This document shows, in pieces, positions 24,835-38,230 of a stretch of DNA of 64,000 bases (positions within the stretch are counted from its first letter, which is position 1; every line of letters begins with the position of its first letter). Below the pieces are notes generated by a model that saw only the letters and a program-made list of their open reading frames with translations, had not been told where the DNA came from and ran no database searches. Source of the stretch: Allacma fusca (Eukaryota > Arthropoda > Collembola > Symphypleona > Sminthuridae); assembly GCA_947179485.1 (NCBI GenBank), contig OX359250.1:46783450-46847449 (forward strand), given 5' to 3'. The translations under genes were made by a program, and so were the position numbers.

Positions 24835-27800
24835 TTGACTAAAACAATTTAATCATAATAAGCAATCCCATCAAAAACAATCCCATTATCTGCAAGCTCT
24901 CGTCATCTAAATTCAGTTGATCAGGTCTGTCGTCAGTGAAACTTGACACTCTTAGACCCCCGTCATTTTATTTGGGATAAGTTCAGTAGCAACAATCGAA
25001 AATATTTTTACAGGCTGTAATATCTGTCCGCTTTGGCACACACACAGCAATAGCTTTCGGTTCAGATACGGGGCTTCCGTAAGCATGGTGTCAGTGAGGT
25101 CGATCAGGAAGATTCGGGCTGAATTGTGGAGAGATGCCCAAGGAAGTAGTATTTTTGCCACATGTGTGTATACATATACATAGGCCATTATAAGATGCTA
25201 AAGCATTTTATAGAAAAGTACCTTGGCATGCTGCCTTGCGTTCCAGTCATAAGGATTAAATCAAGTTACTTATGACATCAGTCTACACAAGTGTGGCCCA
25301 CAGGTAATACTTAACCTAGATAAATGACGCGGGTCCATGATTGCTAAATGTCCAGTGAAAGACAAAAATATTTAATACCTACCTGCGTAATTTATTTTTT
25401 TCTAGGTAGTTCCAGAAGATGTAATTAGTCACCAGATTGTAGTTTTAATTGCGAATTGCTGGATGTGCAGTTAAATTCATGTTGAGAAACCCGTCAAAAT
25501 GTGCAACCCCTTCAAGAACAATGATTGTCTGTTCTTCACACTTCCATAGTGACGTGTTGCCAAAATGGCCGGAAAATTGTATCCCTTATGCACACTAGCC
25601 CTTATATGAAAAATCGTAAACAGCGCGTAAAGGGAAATAATTAATTGTCTCCATTTTACGGAAGATTACGTCTGTAATTTATTCATCACCCATTCTTTAG
25701 TTCTTGAATCGCACATTTTGACTTGGGAAGATAATATCACACAAATGAATCACCGTGAAATTTGCTACTACCATGGTGTTTTTAAATATTTTCATGAATA
25801 CCAGATTTTCTACGAATAAAATGGCACGACAGGAGAAATTCTCATTTTACCAATTGAAGCTGAACTTCCCCAACCATACTCTCTACTTTTCCCGTAATTC
25901 TCACAATTCCTAGGGTAGGGACCTTTTTGATAGATGTGCGTATAGCTCATAAAATTTGCTACCAACTTGCGTCACAAGGCTTTTCTGCAAAAATGTTTTT
26001 TTTTTCAGGAATAAACAATCATAAACTTTAAAAATTTATTAATATTTTTTCTAAACAAATACGCCCCTCTTTTCGACGCTGTGTTCACAATTTGTTACGA
26101 GGATTTTTTATATGAGTTTTGAAACACGGAAAAAAACTGCGACAATCTGATGACTAATTACACAAACGTTAGGATACGAAACCTGACAATGAGCGACAGG
26201 TGGATATTATCATTACTTTTGTCTCTCACTGTACTTGTAGTATGTACAGCACGTCTATGTACATACATACATGCGTACCGCTGGGGCAAGTGGTACTTAC
26301 TATTGTCATTTCAGTTACATTTCAGTTTTTCAGTTACATTAAAATGCTGTCACTGTTGTATCTGTGGACTTAGTTTCTAGGCAATGCATCCCTATATTTT
26401 GGTACTCAGCACATCGTGCACAACCAAGCTTTATTTTTTAATTTTCCGCATTTACTTTTAATTTATTTTCCAAGAAGTACAGATATACTTATACAAGATA
26501 ATTATGCTGCATTTTGTTTGATTGAATTGTATTCCCAAAATGGATACACCAGTAGGTAGTTTTCTTAATTTTGGTACGTAGTTATTATTCCTGAGTTGGC
26601 ACATATCCGATATTCATTTTTTAAACGGTCAGGGGTCAGATTCAGTTTTTTTACGCTTGTCTATAAATTCCGCTAGAACATATGGTTCCTTAGCATGATA
26701 CTTTGTACGTATTCGGTTGCTTAAAAAAGGATTTTCGATCATTCAAACAGAGGTTTTCCATTTTGTACATGCTGAACAGAAAGAAGCTGATGTAGGAAAT
26801 ACACTTCAGGTTGAACATGGTTGAAACAATGTGCCCAATAATTGATAACCCCCCCCAGAGCTGTATGACAAAAGCGGCCAAAGAACAAGTCAACTTTAAT
26901 CCTAGTTTCTAAAACAAAGTTGCGTCAAACAGCTAATGCAGTGAAAACTTGACACAAATATTATTGAACTTATCTAATCTTAATTCGTTTAAAATTATAT
27001 CTACATAGTTGAAAATTACCTAAATATTCAAATTTTCAAGAATGAGACATTTTTTTGGTACAGAAATCCAGTTTAAATATAATATTAAGTGATAAGTAGT
27101 AGAAACTACTGTTTACAAAAGGTTAAATCTGGCTGTTACTGATTTTTGGTGCTGACCAGAAACCTTGTTAGTTATATACCCCGGTGTTTGGTCCTGGTTG
27201 GGATGGTGAGTATTAAACAAAATTAATTCGAGACAGTCGCGACTCGCGACTGACCGCGTAGTAATTCATTGGTGGATTTTCGTAGATAAATATTCATTTG
27301 CTTCTCGAAATAATTCAACGTTTGTTTTTGGGAAGGAGGTGGGTGATTATGCTACATACATATTGCTCGGATTGAATCAGGGAATAACTACTACAACAAA
27401 TAGAAACGTTTGATCTGACCATTGTGGATTGTGTACCACTATGTTTTATAAATCTGGTGATGCCAAAATAACTTGCTTGATTTGTTGTCATTCATTAAGG
27501 TATTATTGACATGCGGATTAAGAAGGGAAATCTTCACTGCCAAATATTTTTTTATTACTGGATTGACTGCGTTTGCCAAATCATCCGTAATCTGGGTTAA
27601 ATAATTTGAAGGATTACTGATTATAATAGTACGACGAAGGTAGTTGTAGAATTTGGATTGTAAAGATGTTTCATAAATTACGTCATAGACAAAACCCATG
27701 TGTCAGGACACAGCATGCCCAAAAATTGGTCACTGGTTATATGACCTTCGTGGCCTATTCTAATTATTACGGGTTTTCGTTACCCTTGCTTGTAATTGGT

Positions 27801-28626
27801 TAGTAAGTATGTATCCCACCTGCTGGCATTGTTAGTATCTTGACATTATATCTGTTCTGGTCATCAAACTAGTTTCTTTGAGTTTTATAGCAATCAATGT
27901 TTACTTCCGGCGTTCCAAGATAATGTTCGTATATTTCAGATTATTAATTTAGGGAGCTTTAGACGGTGACTAATTTTTGGCCTTGCTGTGCATATGTCTG
28001 TTATAAGTAGTAATGGATATTTGAAAAAAATGTATAATAATTGTGTCCTATTGATTGAAAGCGCATTATTGAAATATTTCCAAGTTACCGGTATTGAGTG
28101 ACATTGCTCCCCCAAATCTCTTACAATAGAAAATAATTTTAAAAAAAAGTTAAGGAAACATCAGTTTTGTGGCAAAATGCCTTCAAAGGTGAACAAAGCG
28201 TGTGTGGGATGCTATAGCTTTTACATGAATTTGTTGTTACACCCCACGGTAGTCTTGGGAAAAATAAATTTGAATTATTACCACTGATTGCTGTCTCGAT
28301 CCTCAGCAATGCACTGACTGAGTGTGGTAAGTTTTCTAAGAATAATAATCATAATAATTGAAAATGCTTGTTCTGTAATCCTGTACGGAATACACAGCTT
28401 CTGATGAACACGAATTAACAAGGGTAAACAAAGGAAGTTGAGAGATTTTGCTTTATGCATATGAATGTAGTAAAAAAAAATGCTTATGTCTGTGGCTTTC
28501 TGGTTTTTCTTTCTCATTTTATACTTCTCTTTTCGTTTTGATGTTTAAAAAAGAATTGAGGAGTCACACTGAGCTCTTCTCAGGGAAAGAAACGATAATA
28601 ATTGTTATTTTTTGTTACATTTACAG
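24835..28626 (+). other. 3' UTR of the 24834 ending and long intron
   Basis: No AATAAA is close to the stop; ATTAAA near 25254 or AATAAA at 25815-25820 may serve. The rest, to the acceptor GTTACATTTACAG at 28626, holds only a dispersed repeat (27115-27285) and AT-rich DNA. Confidence 0.5.
27115..27285. repeat. Dispersed repeat, copy 1
   Basis: Shares the block GACCAGAAACCTTGTTAG, a CCGGTGTTT core and a GACTGAC segment, in the same order, with 33170-33330. The two copies are strongly diverged. No coding capacity or terminal structure is evident. Confidence 0.55.
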
Positions 28627-28709
28627 GTAATGTCGGCGGTCCTTCGTCCACAGATCCGCAACACGAACGGGAATCTTCCGCCTCACCCGATATTTCAACT
28701 GGTCAATAG
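28627..28709 (+). CDS. Final C-terminal exon of the giant gene
   Basis: Acceptor TTACATTTACAG ends at 28626. In phase 1 the exon reads NVGGPSSTDPQHERESSASP then DISTGQ and stops at TAG 28707-28709. The phase matches the microexon (8967-9011), the first giant exon and the 11434 exon, so it is the common end reached when the terminal exons are skipped. The preceding pyrimidine tract is the best in the window. A long AT-rich 3' UTR follows. Confidence 0.72.
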
Positions 28710-29145
28710 AACTAATAACGTATTCAAAGGAAGTGAAACCAACTGCTTATTCGACATTTTTCTTGTAGATTTTGGCAAATGTGAACTCTACTAAGAAATA
28801 TTATTGCTACTGATTGCTAAAAAATGTAAAACATCGAAAATACATCCTGTAACAATTATACTATATAGTTTTAGATAAGCGTAATGAATGCTAATGCCTA
28901 TGTATATATATATAATTACTTACATATACACTAGTACATAATAACACACTACTAGCGTTAAAAATGCACTCGGCAGCTGGAGCCTCTGCTACGACGACCA
29001 ATTTGAACAACAAACTGTTTAGGGACGTTTAGATAGCATGTGTCAATTATAAACAGAAGCTGTGTACAGAATGTCATCAGAATCCGACTTTGTAAACTAG
29101 ACATGGAGGGGAAAAAATCAATGTGAGGATGATATCACGATGAAA

Positions 29146-29185
29146 AATAAAGGACGACGGATAATTTAAAATATTTGAAAATAAA
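29146..29185 (+). terminator. Tandem poly(A) signals of the giant gene
   Basis: Two AATAAA hexamers, 29146-29151 and 29180-29185, about 440-470 nt after the final stop at 28709. Confidence 0.5.
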
Positions 29186-30926
29186 TTATTGCTGTAAAAC
29201 TTACAAATTTAAATGATAGCAGCAAGATTATTATGCCAGAATATCAAATAACTTGTCAGACATGAACATGTTATAAATTTATATAAGCTGCTTTATTTTG
29301 CAATTCCTCGTGTATACCCGCTTGGACGATATTAATTACGGAACTTATGAGGTTTCCCCCCGCCCTGTAGTAATTAAGTCGTTAAACGTAATGCCTATCT
29401 ATACAGTTAAAATTCATGTAATCTTAATTTATGAACGTATAAGCATACATTTTAGTATAACTGTATTTGAAAGCTTTGTTTGATGGACAAGTGCCAGGTT
29501 TTTGAACTATTGATCTTTCCGATGTTTCCAATTCAGTGTATCTCGTCCATGTAGGATGGAAGCGTAATATTTGCAATGATTTTCACGCCCGTTTCAATTT
29601 GTACTGTTAATATTAGTCGAAACTTACTTCCTGAATTATGAATTCATCGAAAAGCTATTAGTGAGGGGGAAATATGTGAGCCACTTGAGAGTGTATTACT
29701 GGTAGAGAGGTAGATAAAAATGAGGACTCATAATGCAATTGACAAACTGATTATTGGATAAGGAGAAAGATCACTTGGAGACGCAAGGTGGTTATTAGAG
29801 AAAAGGTAATAAATTTTTAGGATTCTGGGGTAAGAGTGACTACTACCGAGCTCCTGCTACTACTATGTGTTGAACGTGTACCGTTACTTATAATTAGCTC
29901 TTATGACGACAGTGTACATAATGCCTATCCATGTTCTTCAATGCGTATATTCTGTAATTTGACTGTACATGCAATTGTGCAAGTAATTATATGATTCGTT
30001 CACTTACATGTTACCGTACTATATATTATATGATATCCTCCTCATTTATTAATTATGAAATAATATTAACTCTAGATTTGATAGCTACAAGCAGAAAAAC
30101 TAGATTAGTTGTAAGTTAATAGTGGAGGAGCGGAGTCGGACTTTGGTTAGGGAGCTAAACTCTTTTGAATTATTAGGATAAGGCTAGCGTAATGGCTAAC
30201 TAAGCTCGAGTCACGCCCATGTATAAGGAAGGTCGACTTGTGTGTAGCTATTTCTAAATCCTGAGAGTCTATAACTTTTCAATGCTATACAAAACCTAGA
30301 TGCTAGACAACTTTAAATAAAATAAACAGACGCTTCATTACTGAGGAGATGATATACATTCTCAATCGCGTCAAGAGAACTCTAGAGCGATGAGATGCAA
30401 ACCGGGGACACTGTGTAAAGCGTTTGTCTGTATAGTTATTCTATATTGCTGTTTAAGTCTACCTAATAAACACATGCTTCGTGCTAAACATATGCGTAAT
30501 AATTCTTTGCTGTCATCAAAAAATAAATCTTGAGGTGTAACAAAAAATAAAAATAGTAGCTACTGCAACAACAACGTTAAAATAATACGTTAAATATTCA
30601 ATATACATAATTATATACATATTATAGATATATTATATATATACAAACAAAATATATCTGTGAAGCCTGTAGAATAGTATCAACTTATGTATCAATAAAT
30701 TACTACGAATAATATGACCCAGTTTATTCACATTATTCATTTTCTAGACCGCAGTATCCATACAGTATATATATACTTATAATTTAGAGCTGGGTCTAAA
30801 AACAGGCTGGGCACCTGTACACCCGACCCGTGCGGGCATTGAACGGACAGGGCATTAAAACAATTAAATTCCCCAAAAATTGACGGGCATGTCAGCATGT
30901 TAGGTTTTTAATGAGACGAAACTATT

Positions 30927-31225
30927 TACAAATTATTCTGCGAAATTTTTGTTCTATAGTACGGGGTGTGTGGAATCAATTGCTCATATGTATTTGGTAA
31001 CGATGTTTTCTGACCTTGAAGTACGTTCCACGACTTTGAATGACATGTGAGCACGAACAATTAAAGTTAGCCTTAACGCTAGGAACGTTTTAGGAAAGTT
31101 TGCAAATCGTGTCCGTTGTTTGATATTCTGCAATTCAGTAGTAATTTTTACAAGGATGTTTTGCCATTTGAAATCCGCAACTGGAACATACAGTTTACAA
31201 CTTTACAAGTGTGTTGTTTGTTCGT
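30927..31225. repeat. Diverged paralogue of 42250-43150, preserving an empty insertion site
   Basis: Aligns along its length with 42250-42416 plus 43038-43150: both share ATTATTCTGCGAA, CAAGTACGT and TTTACAAGTGTGT in order. GTTTTAGG occurs once here (31087-31094), whereas in the other copy it flanks a 613-bp element on both sides. Confidence 0.7.
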
Positions 31226-31844
31226 GGTAGAATATGATTTCGAAAGAGATGAAGAATTGGAGTTTACTTGCTGTATGGATAAATGTGGTGGCAAAGAAAT
31301 CTCTTGAACTACTAGTGTGTAAGGCTTGACAACAAAACAAGGAATAAGGCTTTATTTAAAAGATAAGTTTGACAGAGTAACTGTCTGGAGTTGGAGGAGG
31401 AATGCTCTCCGATTATAATGTTTGTTTTCCTTTTATAGGCTAGTGTTGCATTGCCTTCTGCCAAGATTAAGAAATAGGTTAAAACTAAAATTAGATCCTT
31501 TGCATGATTGGGACAGGAAAAAGGTACCTCCATGAGGCCATTAAACCTGTCCTTCTTTTGATTTTCTGTACACATTCATATAACACAACCATACACAATC
31601 ATCCAAATACATATACATACATACATACACAAACATTTGGAGTTCATGACCCTTAGGTCATGTTTACATGAATGCACTGATAATTTCAGAAGTGATAAGA
31701 GCAATCTATTACATAGAACAATAATACAAGTAGGGTGATGTTGTAAATGGAAACGTCATAGACGAGGTGCTAACATTTGACAGAGCCATCCACAAGGTAC
31801 AATAGTAAGTGGTCGGTTCGATACATACACAAATGACATAATTT

Positions 31845-32075
31845 CAACTTAGCATAACTTTTGAGTTATTCGGGTGAATTCATCAATTTTACATACCAAC
31901 AGCATCTACTCATTACCAGCGTGTAGCTACGATAGTATATTGGTTCAAAGTTATAAACAAATGATAAAAAATGACTATTTCACCTTCCTTCCATAACTTC
32001 AGATTAGCATAACTTTTGAGGTGTTTGGGTAAATTCAATATTTTTACATCACAACAGCATCTACTCATTACCGGC
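31845..32075. repeat. Local direct repeat, two units
   Basis: Units at about 31845-31925 and 32000-32075 share TTAGCATAACTTTTGAG and CAACAGCATCTACTCATTAC. A short palindrome (CATTACC...GGTAATG) lies at the end of the second unit. Confidence 0.6.
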
Positions 32076-33169
32076 TACACGCTGGTAATGAGAAATCTCA
32101 GAGATAGTACATCACCTCAACAGCAAAATAATGAACAACATGCCCACGTTACAGGCATTTCTCAAATTACCCCATAATGGTAATGATTGAAGAAGTAATG
32201 GAACATTCAACTCAAACATACAAAGACTCAGTAATCAAATCAATGTACGCTTAAACAATAACCTAGTAAACATCAAGTTATTATCCGTTCAAAGGTCCCT
32301 GAACCAGTGTCTAGAAGTTACCATAAGCTGTGATAAAAAACAAAATTCCTGAGACTTGAAGCTGATTTGAAACTCTAAATTTCCATAAAAAACACGTTCA
32401 CTGGCGTGAACATTGTTTATAATCAATTCACTTGTAGGCAACCAAGGTCAACATTTAATAAAAATAGATTTTAAAGTTCATGTACCACGAAATCAAAAAT
32501 AATCATTGTACAACTTTGGACGATTTATAATACTATTTTGCAAAGCAGTAATATTAATATGGGGAACTATGAGATCTTCATTTGTAAATACTTGCCAATT
32601 TAATTTATAGATTGTCATGATGTAACAATCTGACAGCAGTCACAGCTCTCTGACATTCAACATAACGGTTCTTGAAGTTTTGCCTTTCATAATTCGAAAT
32701 AATGTGAATATTAGCACATTTAATGAAATTGTGCATTCTAAATCCACTAAATATTTTTATAACGCACTTTGCTTCACACATGGTGGCTGCTAGAAACGAA
32801 AATATTATTTTCTTCTGAAAATCAGAAACACCTTCATTTTATAAAAAGTATTTTAAAATCATTGGCTAGCCAAGTAGGAATGTCTACGCATGTACATAAT
32901 TTGATTATTAATACAATCAGTAAATATGAATAAAAACAAAATCATTAATAATTATTGCTAAAAACTATCTATAAATACATGCACACAGTTGAGCAGCTTG
33001 CCCTCCATAATTACAACTTACAGTATGCTATAATTACTAACAACAGTAAGACCGAGTAGCGGCGATCAATGGAGGAAACACACGCTGAAGAAAAAACATA
33101 TTGTAAATAATTTCAAAAATTTAAAACTGGTTACGTGATAAATTGATAGAAACAAACAGTTTCCACAAA

Positions 33170-33330
33170 AGGCTTATATCTGGCGACCACTAACAGTTGA
33201 TACTTTAAGACCAGAAACCTTGTTAGCTGCAGACACCGGTGTTTCGTCCTATTTGGGACTCGTCAGTACAGCGCAAACAGAAAAAAATGACTAGCGACTG
33301 ACTTCGTGAACCGTCAGTGGCAGAATGAAG
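33170..33330. repeat. Dispersed repeat, copy 2
   Basis: Diverged second copy of the repeat at 27115-27285, sharing GACCAGAAACCTTGTTAG and the CCGGTGTTT core. Confidence 0.55.
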
Positions 33331-33793
33331 ATTGACGTAATATAATATAATAATATATTTAATATATTGTAAATATATTAGCTGCTTGAGTGTAGTTATG
33401 ATTACACATTTTAGAAAGTACTCCATTTTTAATACAAAAATGTAAACAAATAATTGTAAGTATTCTCACAACATGGATTTGATTAGATTCGAAAATAGCT
33501 TTAAAACATACTTTCTTGTCCTAATCTATATAAAGGGCGTTTCAGATCACTTTTCTCCTCTCCCCGAACCTCCTTAGCACACATCAGGGAGTAACTTATG
33601 AAATATTATTTGTTTCTCCCAGTTTGTAGTAAATTCTTTTTCAGAAAGTTTCATTAATCCCGATAGAATTTTGCAGTCATTGGAGAGTAACGTTTGAGAA
33701 CCGACATAGGAAATTCTTATGGATTTTGGGAAATTTCGGAACGTTGTGTTTGTTGCGAATTTATTCATTTGAGTCCAATAACGTCATTCCAAG

Positions 33794-35585
33794 CAGTGCT
33801 CGGCACGGGTATGGGTAATACTCGGGTAAACGGGTACGTACGGGTATGGGTACTACCTGGGTACCGATTTAGTGTACTCGATCAATTTCGGGTACTACCC
33901 GGAGATACTTTGGTCGGCTCAAAGTTTTGGGTACGGGTATGGGTGCGGGTACAAGGCACAAGGATTTCAAAATGGGTATATACCCACCGGGTACGGGTAT
34001 AATGGGGTCATTTACTCGTACCCACGACCATTGTACCCGAGTATTTGGATACGTTGAGAATTGAGACATTTTGATGGATTTTATACCATCATGCCCGTAC
34101 GTTGGAAACTTCTGTCAGTATTTTTAGTGTTTCTGAATACATATAGCTTAGTGTTAATATTCTTTTAACCTTAAAATATACAGTAAATGTATTTTAGACT
34201 GTTTAGCTAAAATATATGCTTTTAGGGAAACAGGTTTTAGGAAGTATAAGTAAATAAACATAAACGAGGAATAATAACAAAATAGAAGTGGAGAATAGGA
34301 TTCAGCTAAATTTTGTACGGTTGGTAATGTTTTGATGAATCTGCAAGTATGCAAGTTAATTTTATCTCTAATCAAAAACGCTTCTAGTTTTTCTACTCTT
34401 CAATGAAAGTATACAATATCAAATACCGCTCTATCTAGTCAAAATTACATCATAAGCTGTCATACATTATACATAACGTACTATGTACTAGTGCTGTCCA
34501 TGGGAACAGGAGAGACCCAGGTTTTTGGGAACAGGAACAGGAATGGGTGCGTACGGGAACACAAATTTTGTTCCCAAAACACTTTGGGAACGTTTGGGAA
34601 CATAGAAATTGTTCCCAAAATATGGGAACAAAAGCGGGTTTGGGAACAGGAACAAAACGTGTACTTACCTGGCATTCACATGAAGTTTATAATATAACAT
34701 AAAAATGCCTCACAAATAAAATATTATTTTAAAAGTACGTCGCAACATGTCAAATATATCACTCTTTCTCACGTTATTATTTAACAAAATAATAAATAAT
34801 TATTATTTAACACTGGCAAAAATGAAACTCTCTGGAACTTAAACCCAAAATTGTAGCTCAGAAAACTCCAGCGTGATCTTATCCTTGTTAGTTCAGCAAA
34901 AGTATATTGAAAGTGCTACTTGTCTTAGCTAATTTAATTTACTACTGTACTTTGCGCGGCGATGATTAATTTAATGACTTACTGAATTCTCATTTCAATT
35001 CGAGTAGCTAAAGGTATTGGAGATGGTGTGCTGTTATTTATTTTTAATAAAGTCGATTTGATATTTTATTTTTTAAATCGATGCATAAATAGAGTTACCT
35101 AGGGCTTAAATGTGTAGGTTGTACTTTTCTGCTAGTCTTTAAGTACTTTTGGGAACAGGAACAGGAACATTTCTGTTCCTGCAGGAACAGGTCCAGGAAC
35201 TTTGAATTGGTACCCGTTTTTATGGGAACAGGACCATTGCTTTAGTTCCTGAAAAAATGGGTACAGGTACAGGTATGGGTACCAAATTTCCGTTCCCATG
35301 GACAGCACTACTATGTACTACATTTAGAGAAATCTGGATACAAAGTACCCGAGTACGAGTACGGGTACGACACTGAGATACCCGCGTATTGGTACAATTT
35401 TCGAGTATTTTTCGGGTACGGGTAAAATGCGGGCACAGGTACATGGTTTGAGATTACATTGCGGGTACAGGTATGAAAAATGTGTACCTGGATACTCGGG
35501 TATGGGTACGGGTATAGATTCCAGATATTGCAATACCCGCACTTCGGGTACGGGTACCGATTTTTCGTACCCGTGCCGAGCACTG
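33794..35585. mobile_element. hAT-type non-autonomous element, GGGTAC-rich, carrying a nested element
   Basis: Perfect terminal inverted repeats: CAGTGCTCGGCACGGGTA at the left and its reverse complement at the right. The 8-bp sequence ATTCCAAG flanks it on both sides (33786-33793 and 35586-35593). A CAGNG end and an 8-bp duplication are hAT hallmarks. Both arms are filled with degenerate iterations of GGGTACGGGTA. The element is 970 bp without the nested insert and target duplication. No transposase is encoded; frames with YPYPYP-like repeats are by-products of the iteration. Confidence 0.88.
34489..35310. mobile_element. Nested hAT-type non-autonomous element, GGGAAC-rich
   Basis: Perfect inverted ends TAGTGCTGTCCATGGGAAC. 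The 8-bp duplication CTATGTAC lies at 34481-34488 and 35311-35318. It interrupts the element 33794-35585, so it is the younger of the two. The arms are iterations of GGGAACAGGAACA and its complement; the centre is AT-rich and non-coding. Confidence 0.88.
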
Positions 35586-35593
35586 ATTCCAAG

Positions 35594-37120
35594 ACACAAA
35601 TCGGAGAATCAGAAATTTCAGACTTCTTAAAAATGTTTGAAAGATAATTTTCTTTTCTTTGTTTCAATACGGCCTAACTTACTTATTTGGTTCTCCTGAG
35701 CACAATTTTTGGTATGGAAAGACGACTGAACTAAATGAATATGTATTGTAACAAAACAAGGTTCCGAAAATTGTTTAAGAAAGACGAACAAAATAATCCA
35801 TGAAAAAATAGGAAGAAAGGAAAAAAGAAAAAAACAGCATTTCCATAGTAATCAACGTAACGATATATGGTATAGTTTCCTGGCTCTTAATATTTCCTAC
35901 AAATTAGCGTAAAATCATCACCTGAAGAGTTTTTTTGGTGAGAATCCAAAAATGAAATTGGCATACTGAAAAAAACTAGATTTTGCTTAACCCTTCTTGA
36001 CCCAGGTCTTTGAAATAAAATTTATAAAAAACTAATTTGGAACTTTGGCTACAGACCTGAGGAATCATATACTTTATAAGTCACTCCCTTATATAGGTTA
36101 AAGGGAGTTGGCAAACGATTATGGTCAATCGTACGGTGGACTATGTGTATAAGTACGGGCATATTTGTAAATGTTTCTTATTCTTGTGTGCATTTCGTTC
36201 TTATAAGTAATAAGTAGGTACTTGTTTACATTTTCGCTTCATTTCTTTCCTTAATATGTAATTACTACACGCAGCAATATATTTTTCATGTGTTTGACAT
36301 CAACTTGGTTTGGTTAATTTTAATCAATTACAAATTACAACTATATTCCAAGCGGACAACATTTTGCACCACAAATATTTTTTGTAGTTATACTGGGCAA
36401 AATGCCATGACATTATAATTTATTGTTTGCCAACGTCGGACTGAAAATTTGTAAGCAAGCTCATACTTTTTCCTAGAACAGCAATATTTTTCGGAAGAAG
36501 CAACTTTCGTCAGATTAGGATATTTTCTCTGCTCTTTTTAAGAAAAACTGTATTCAATCCCAGCCCCAACTACTATCTGTGCAAAGAATGATTGAAAAGC
36601 AATAAATTATTGAATTACATTAATTAAATGCTTTCTGTGTATTTTAATATTGTTTATATATTTCGAGTATGCGATAATTAAATTCGTACATACCAATAAT
36701 TTAATAATTTTCGATAGTTACATGTTACACTAGATGTACATTCCAACTACTCTCCATAGGAAATCAGTACTTCAGGGGCATGCGTTTCCCTGGTCAAACT
36801 TACAATTAGAAGTAATTTATAACTAATGCATTTTCAAATAATAAACTAATAAGTTCATTGCTTGATATCCCTAGTGCTCCCTAAGGTTTTTTAATAACTA
36901 ACCATCTCGAACATACATGACCGTAGACCAGAGTGAAAAGTTGTGTACACTTTTAGGAAATTAGAAAACAAAAGGCTAGAAAATGTGCAGCTGAATTTAT
37001 ATAATAGCCGAATCCCTTACTTTGATTACATGTTAGACATAAATTACAATAGTCACCAGGAATTAACTCTCAGGGTCAGACCATAACTATCAGCATAGGT
37101 ATGTAAATACTTTTGCTGAC
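35594..37120. other. AT-rich stretch without a gene
   Basis: No frame longer than chance, no terminal repeats and no tandem structure noticed. Confidence 0.5.
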
Positions 37121-37124
37121 AAAT

Positions 37125-38230
37125 TCCTTTTGTTTCTCATGAATCAACTGAAGTAAAGTATTCATGAATACGCAATCCCATCATTTTTGCCTTCACTGTT
37201 TTTTTTACATATGTGTATCTACATTTATTAAAATAAGCAAGTTGGTTCATAATTATTCCGAATTATTAACTTTGAATGAGGGTTATTCAAACGGTTCACT
37301 TAATTTTATTTTAGGATGAGTCTGAACTTCAGACTATGAAGACATTCTTGCATTTACGTTAGCTTTTTTGATGTTAAAACATGTAGGGATAAAAATGTGT
37401 TGAGTTCTAAAACTAGGATTAGTGACCCAGTTGATACTGCAGTGCTAAATCAGGTGCAAAAAATACACAACAGAATGGTTATCCAAGCAGGATTATCATT
37501 TCATTACTTCTTATCACTTATGTATATCTCCTTACTCCAGACGCCTGTTTGGGGCAAGTGTACATATGTGGACGCGTATATATATATATAAATATATATA
37601 TATAAATACATATATATAATATTTGTAACCTCGCCATCATAAAAGCCCTTTTTGTGTTCCTGTTTGGGTTGCTTGTCTAAAGAGAGTCAGCTTTTTGCAT
37701 ACTTTGTGATAATAACTGATTACAGGCTGCAAATTAAGGACGACGCAATAATTATTATGGGATGCATCGGCTTGTGCAAACTAAGCGCTTTAATGCAGTA
37801 CTTAGTACTTCAACATTTAACACAACAAGTCCAAATCAGTCCGATTCGTTGTTTTCCATTCTCTGGGAAGTTAAATACCGCTCAATCTTTGTCAAACATT
37901 TCAGCAAAACTGTTTTTGGAACCACCGTCAGCTTTTAAGGTGTATATTTACTTCACTTACTTAATCTCAAACTTTTAATCCGCTCACATAATAGACTACA
38001 ATATTGATTGTAACAGCACTAAGAGTAACTACATACATACAACGGAGGGAGGGGAACATTCTCGGTAGCTCTTCGAACGGTGGAATGGGCGGAATTCTCG
38101 TCTTTTCAACATCAGTGACTGCAGATCAGATTCAAGCAATTCAGTGAAATGGAAAACTGCAAATCGGAGAGGTAATTTCAGTCAACAGTGTCAAAATTCT
38201 TGCTTGCTGGTTATACAAATAAGGGACTAA
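37125..38230. repeat. 5' flank of copy A of the duplicated NB-ARC locus
   Basis: Matches 43225-45110 closely except where the latter has an inserted element. Shared landmarks are GACCCAGTTGATACTGC, CAGACGCCTGTTTGGGGC and TCGGTAGCTCTTCGAACGG. Includes an AT microsatellite at about 37578-37620 and the probable promoter and first exon of the NB-ARC gene. TTAGTGAC at 37419-37426 is the empty counterpart of the insertion site at 43544. Confidence 0.85.

Larger units (their letters stand above)
29186..33793. other. Gene-poor AT-rich stretch with old repeats
   Basis: No frame with protein-like composition. Contains TA-rich DNA near 30600-30660, a possible fragment of a hAT end starting TAGAGCTGGG near 30787, and the repeats listed separately. 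Confidence 0.5.

Noticed and set aside
33694-35667. Frames rich in YPYPYP or GYGYGY between 33.7 and 35.7 kb
   Set aside because: They arise from iterated GGGTAC words in transposable-element arms.
37578-37620. AT microsatellite as a replication or promoter element
   Set aside because: Simple (AT)n repeat, also present with variation at 44485-44510 in the duplicate. No further evidence.
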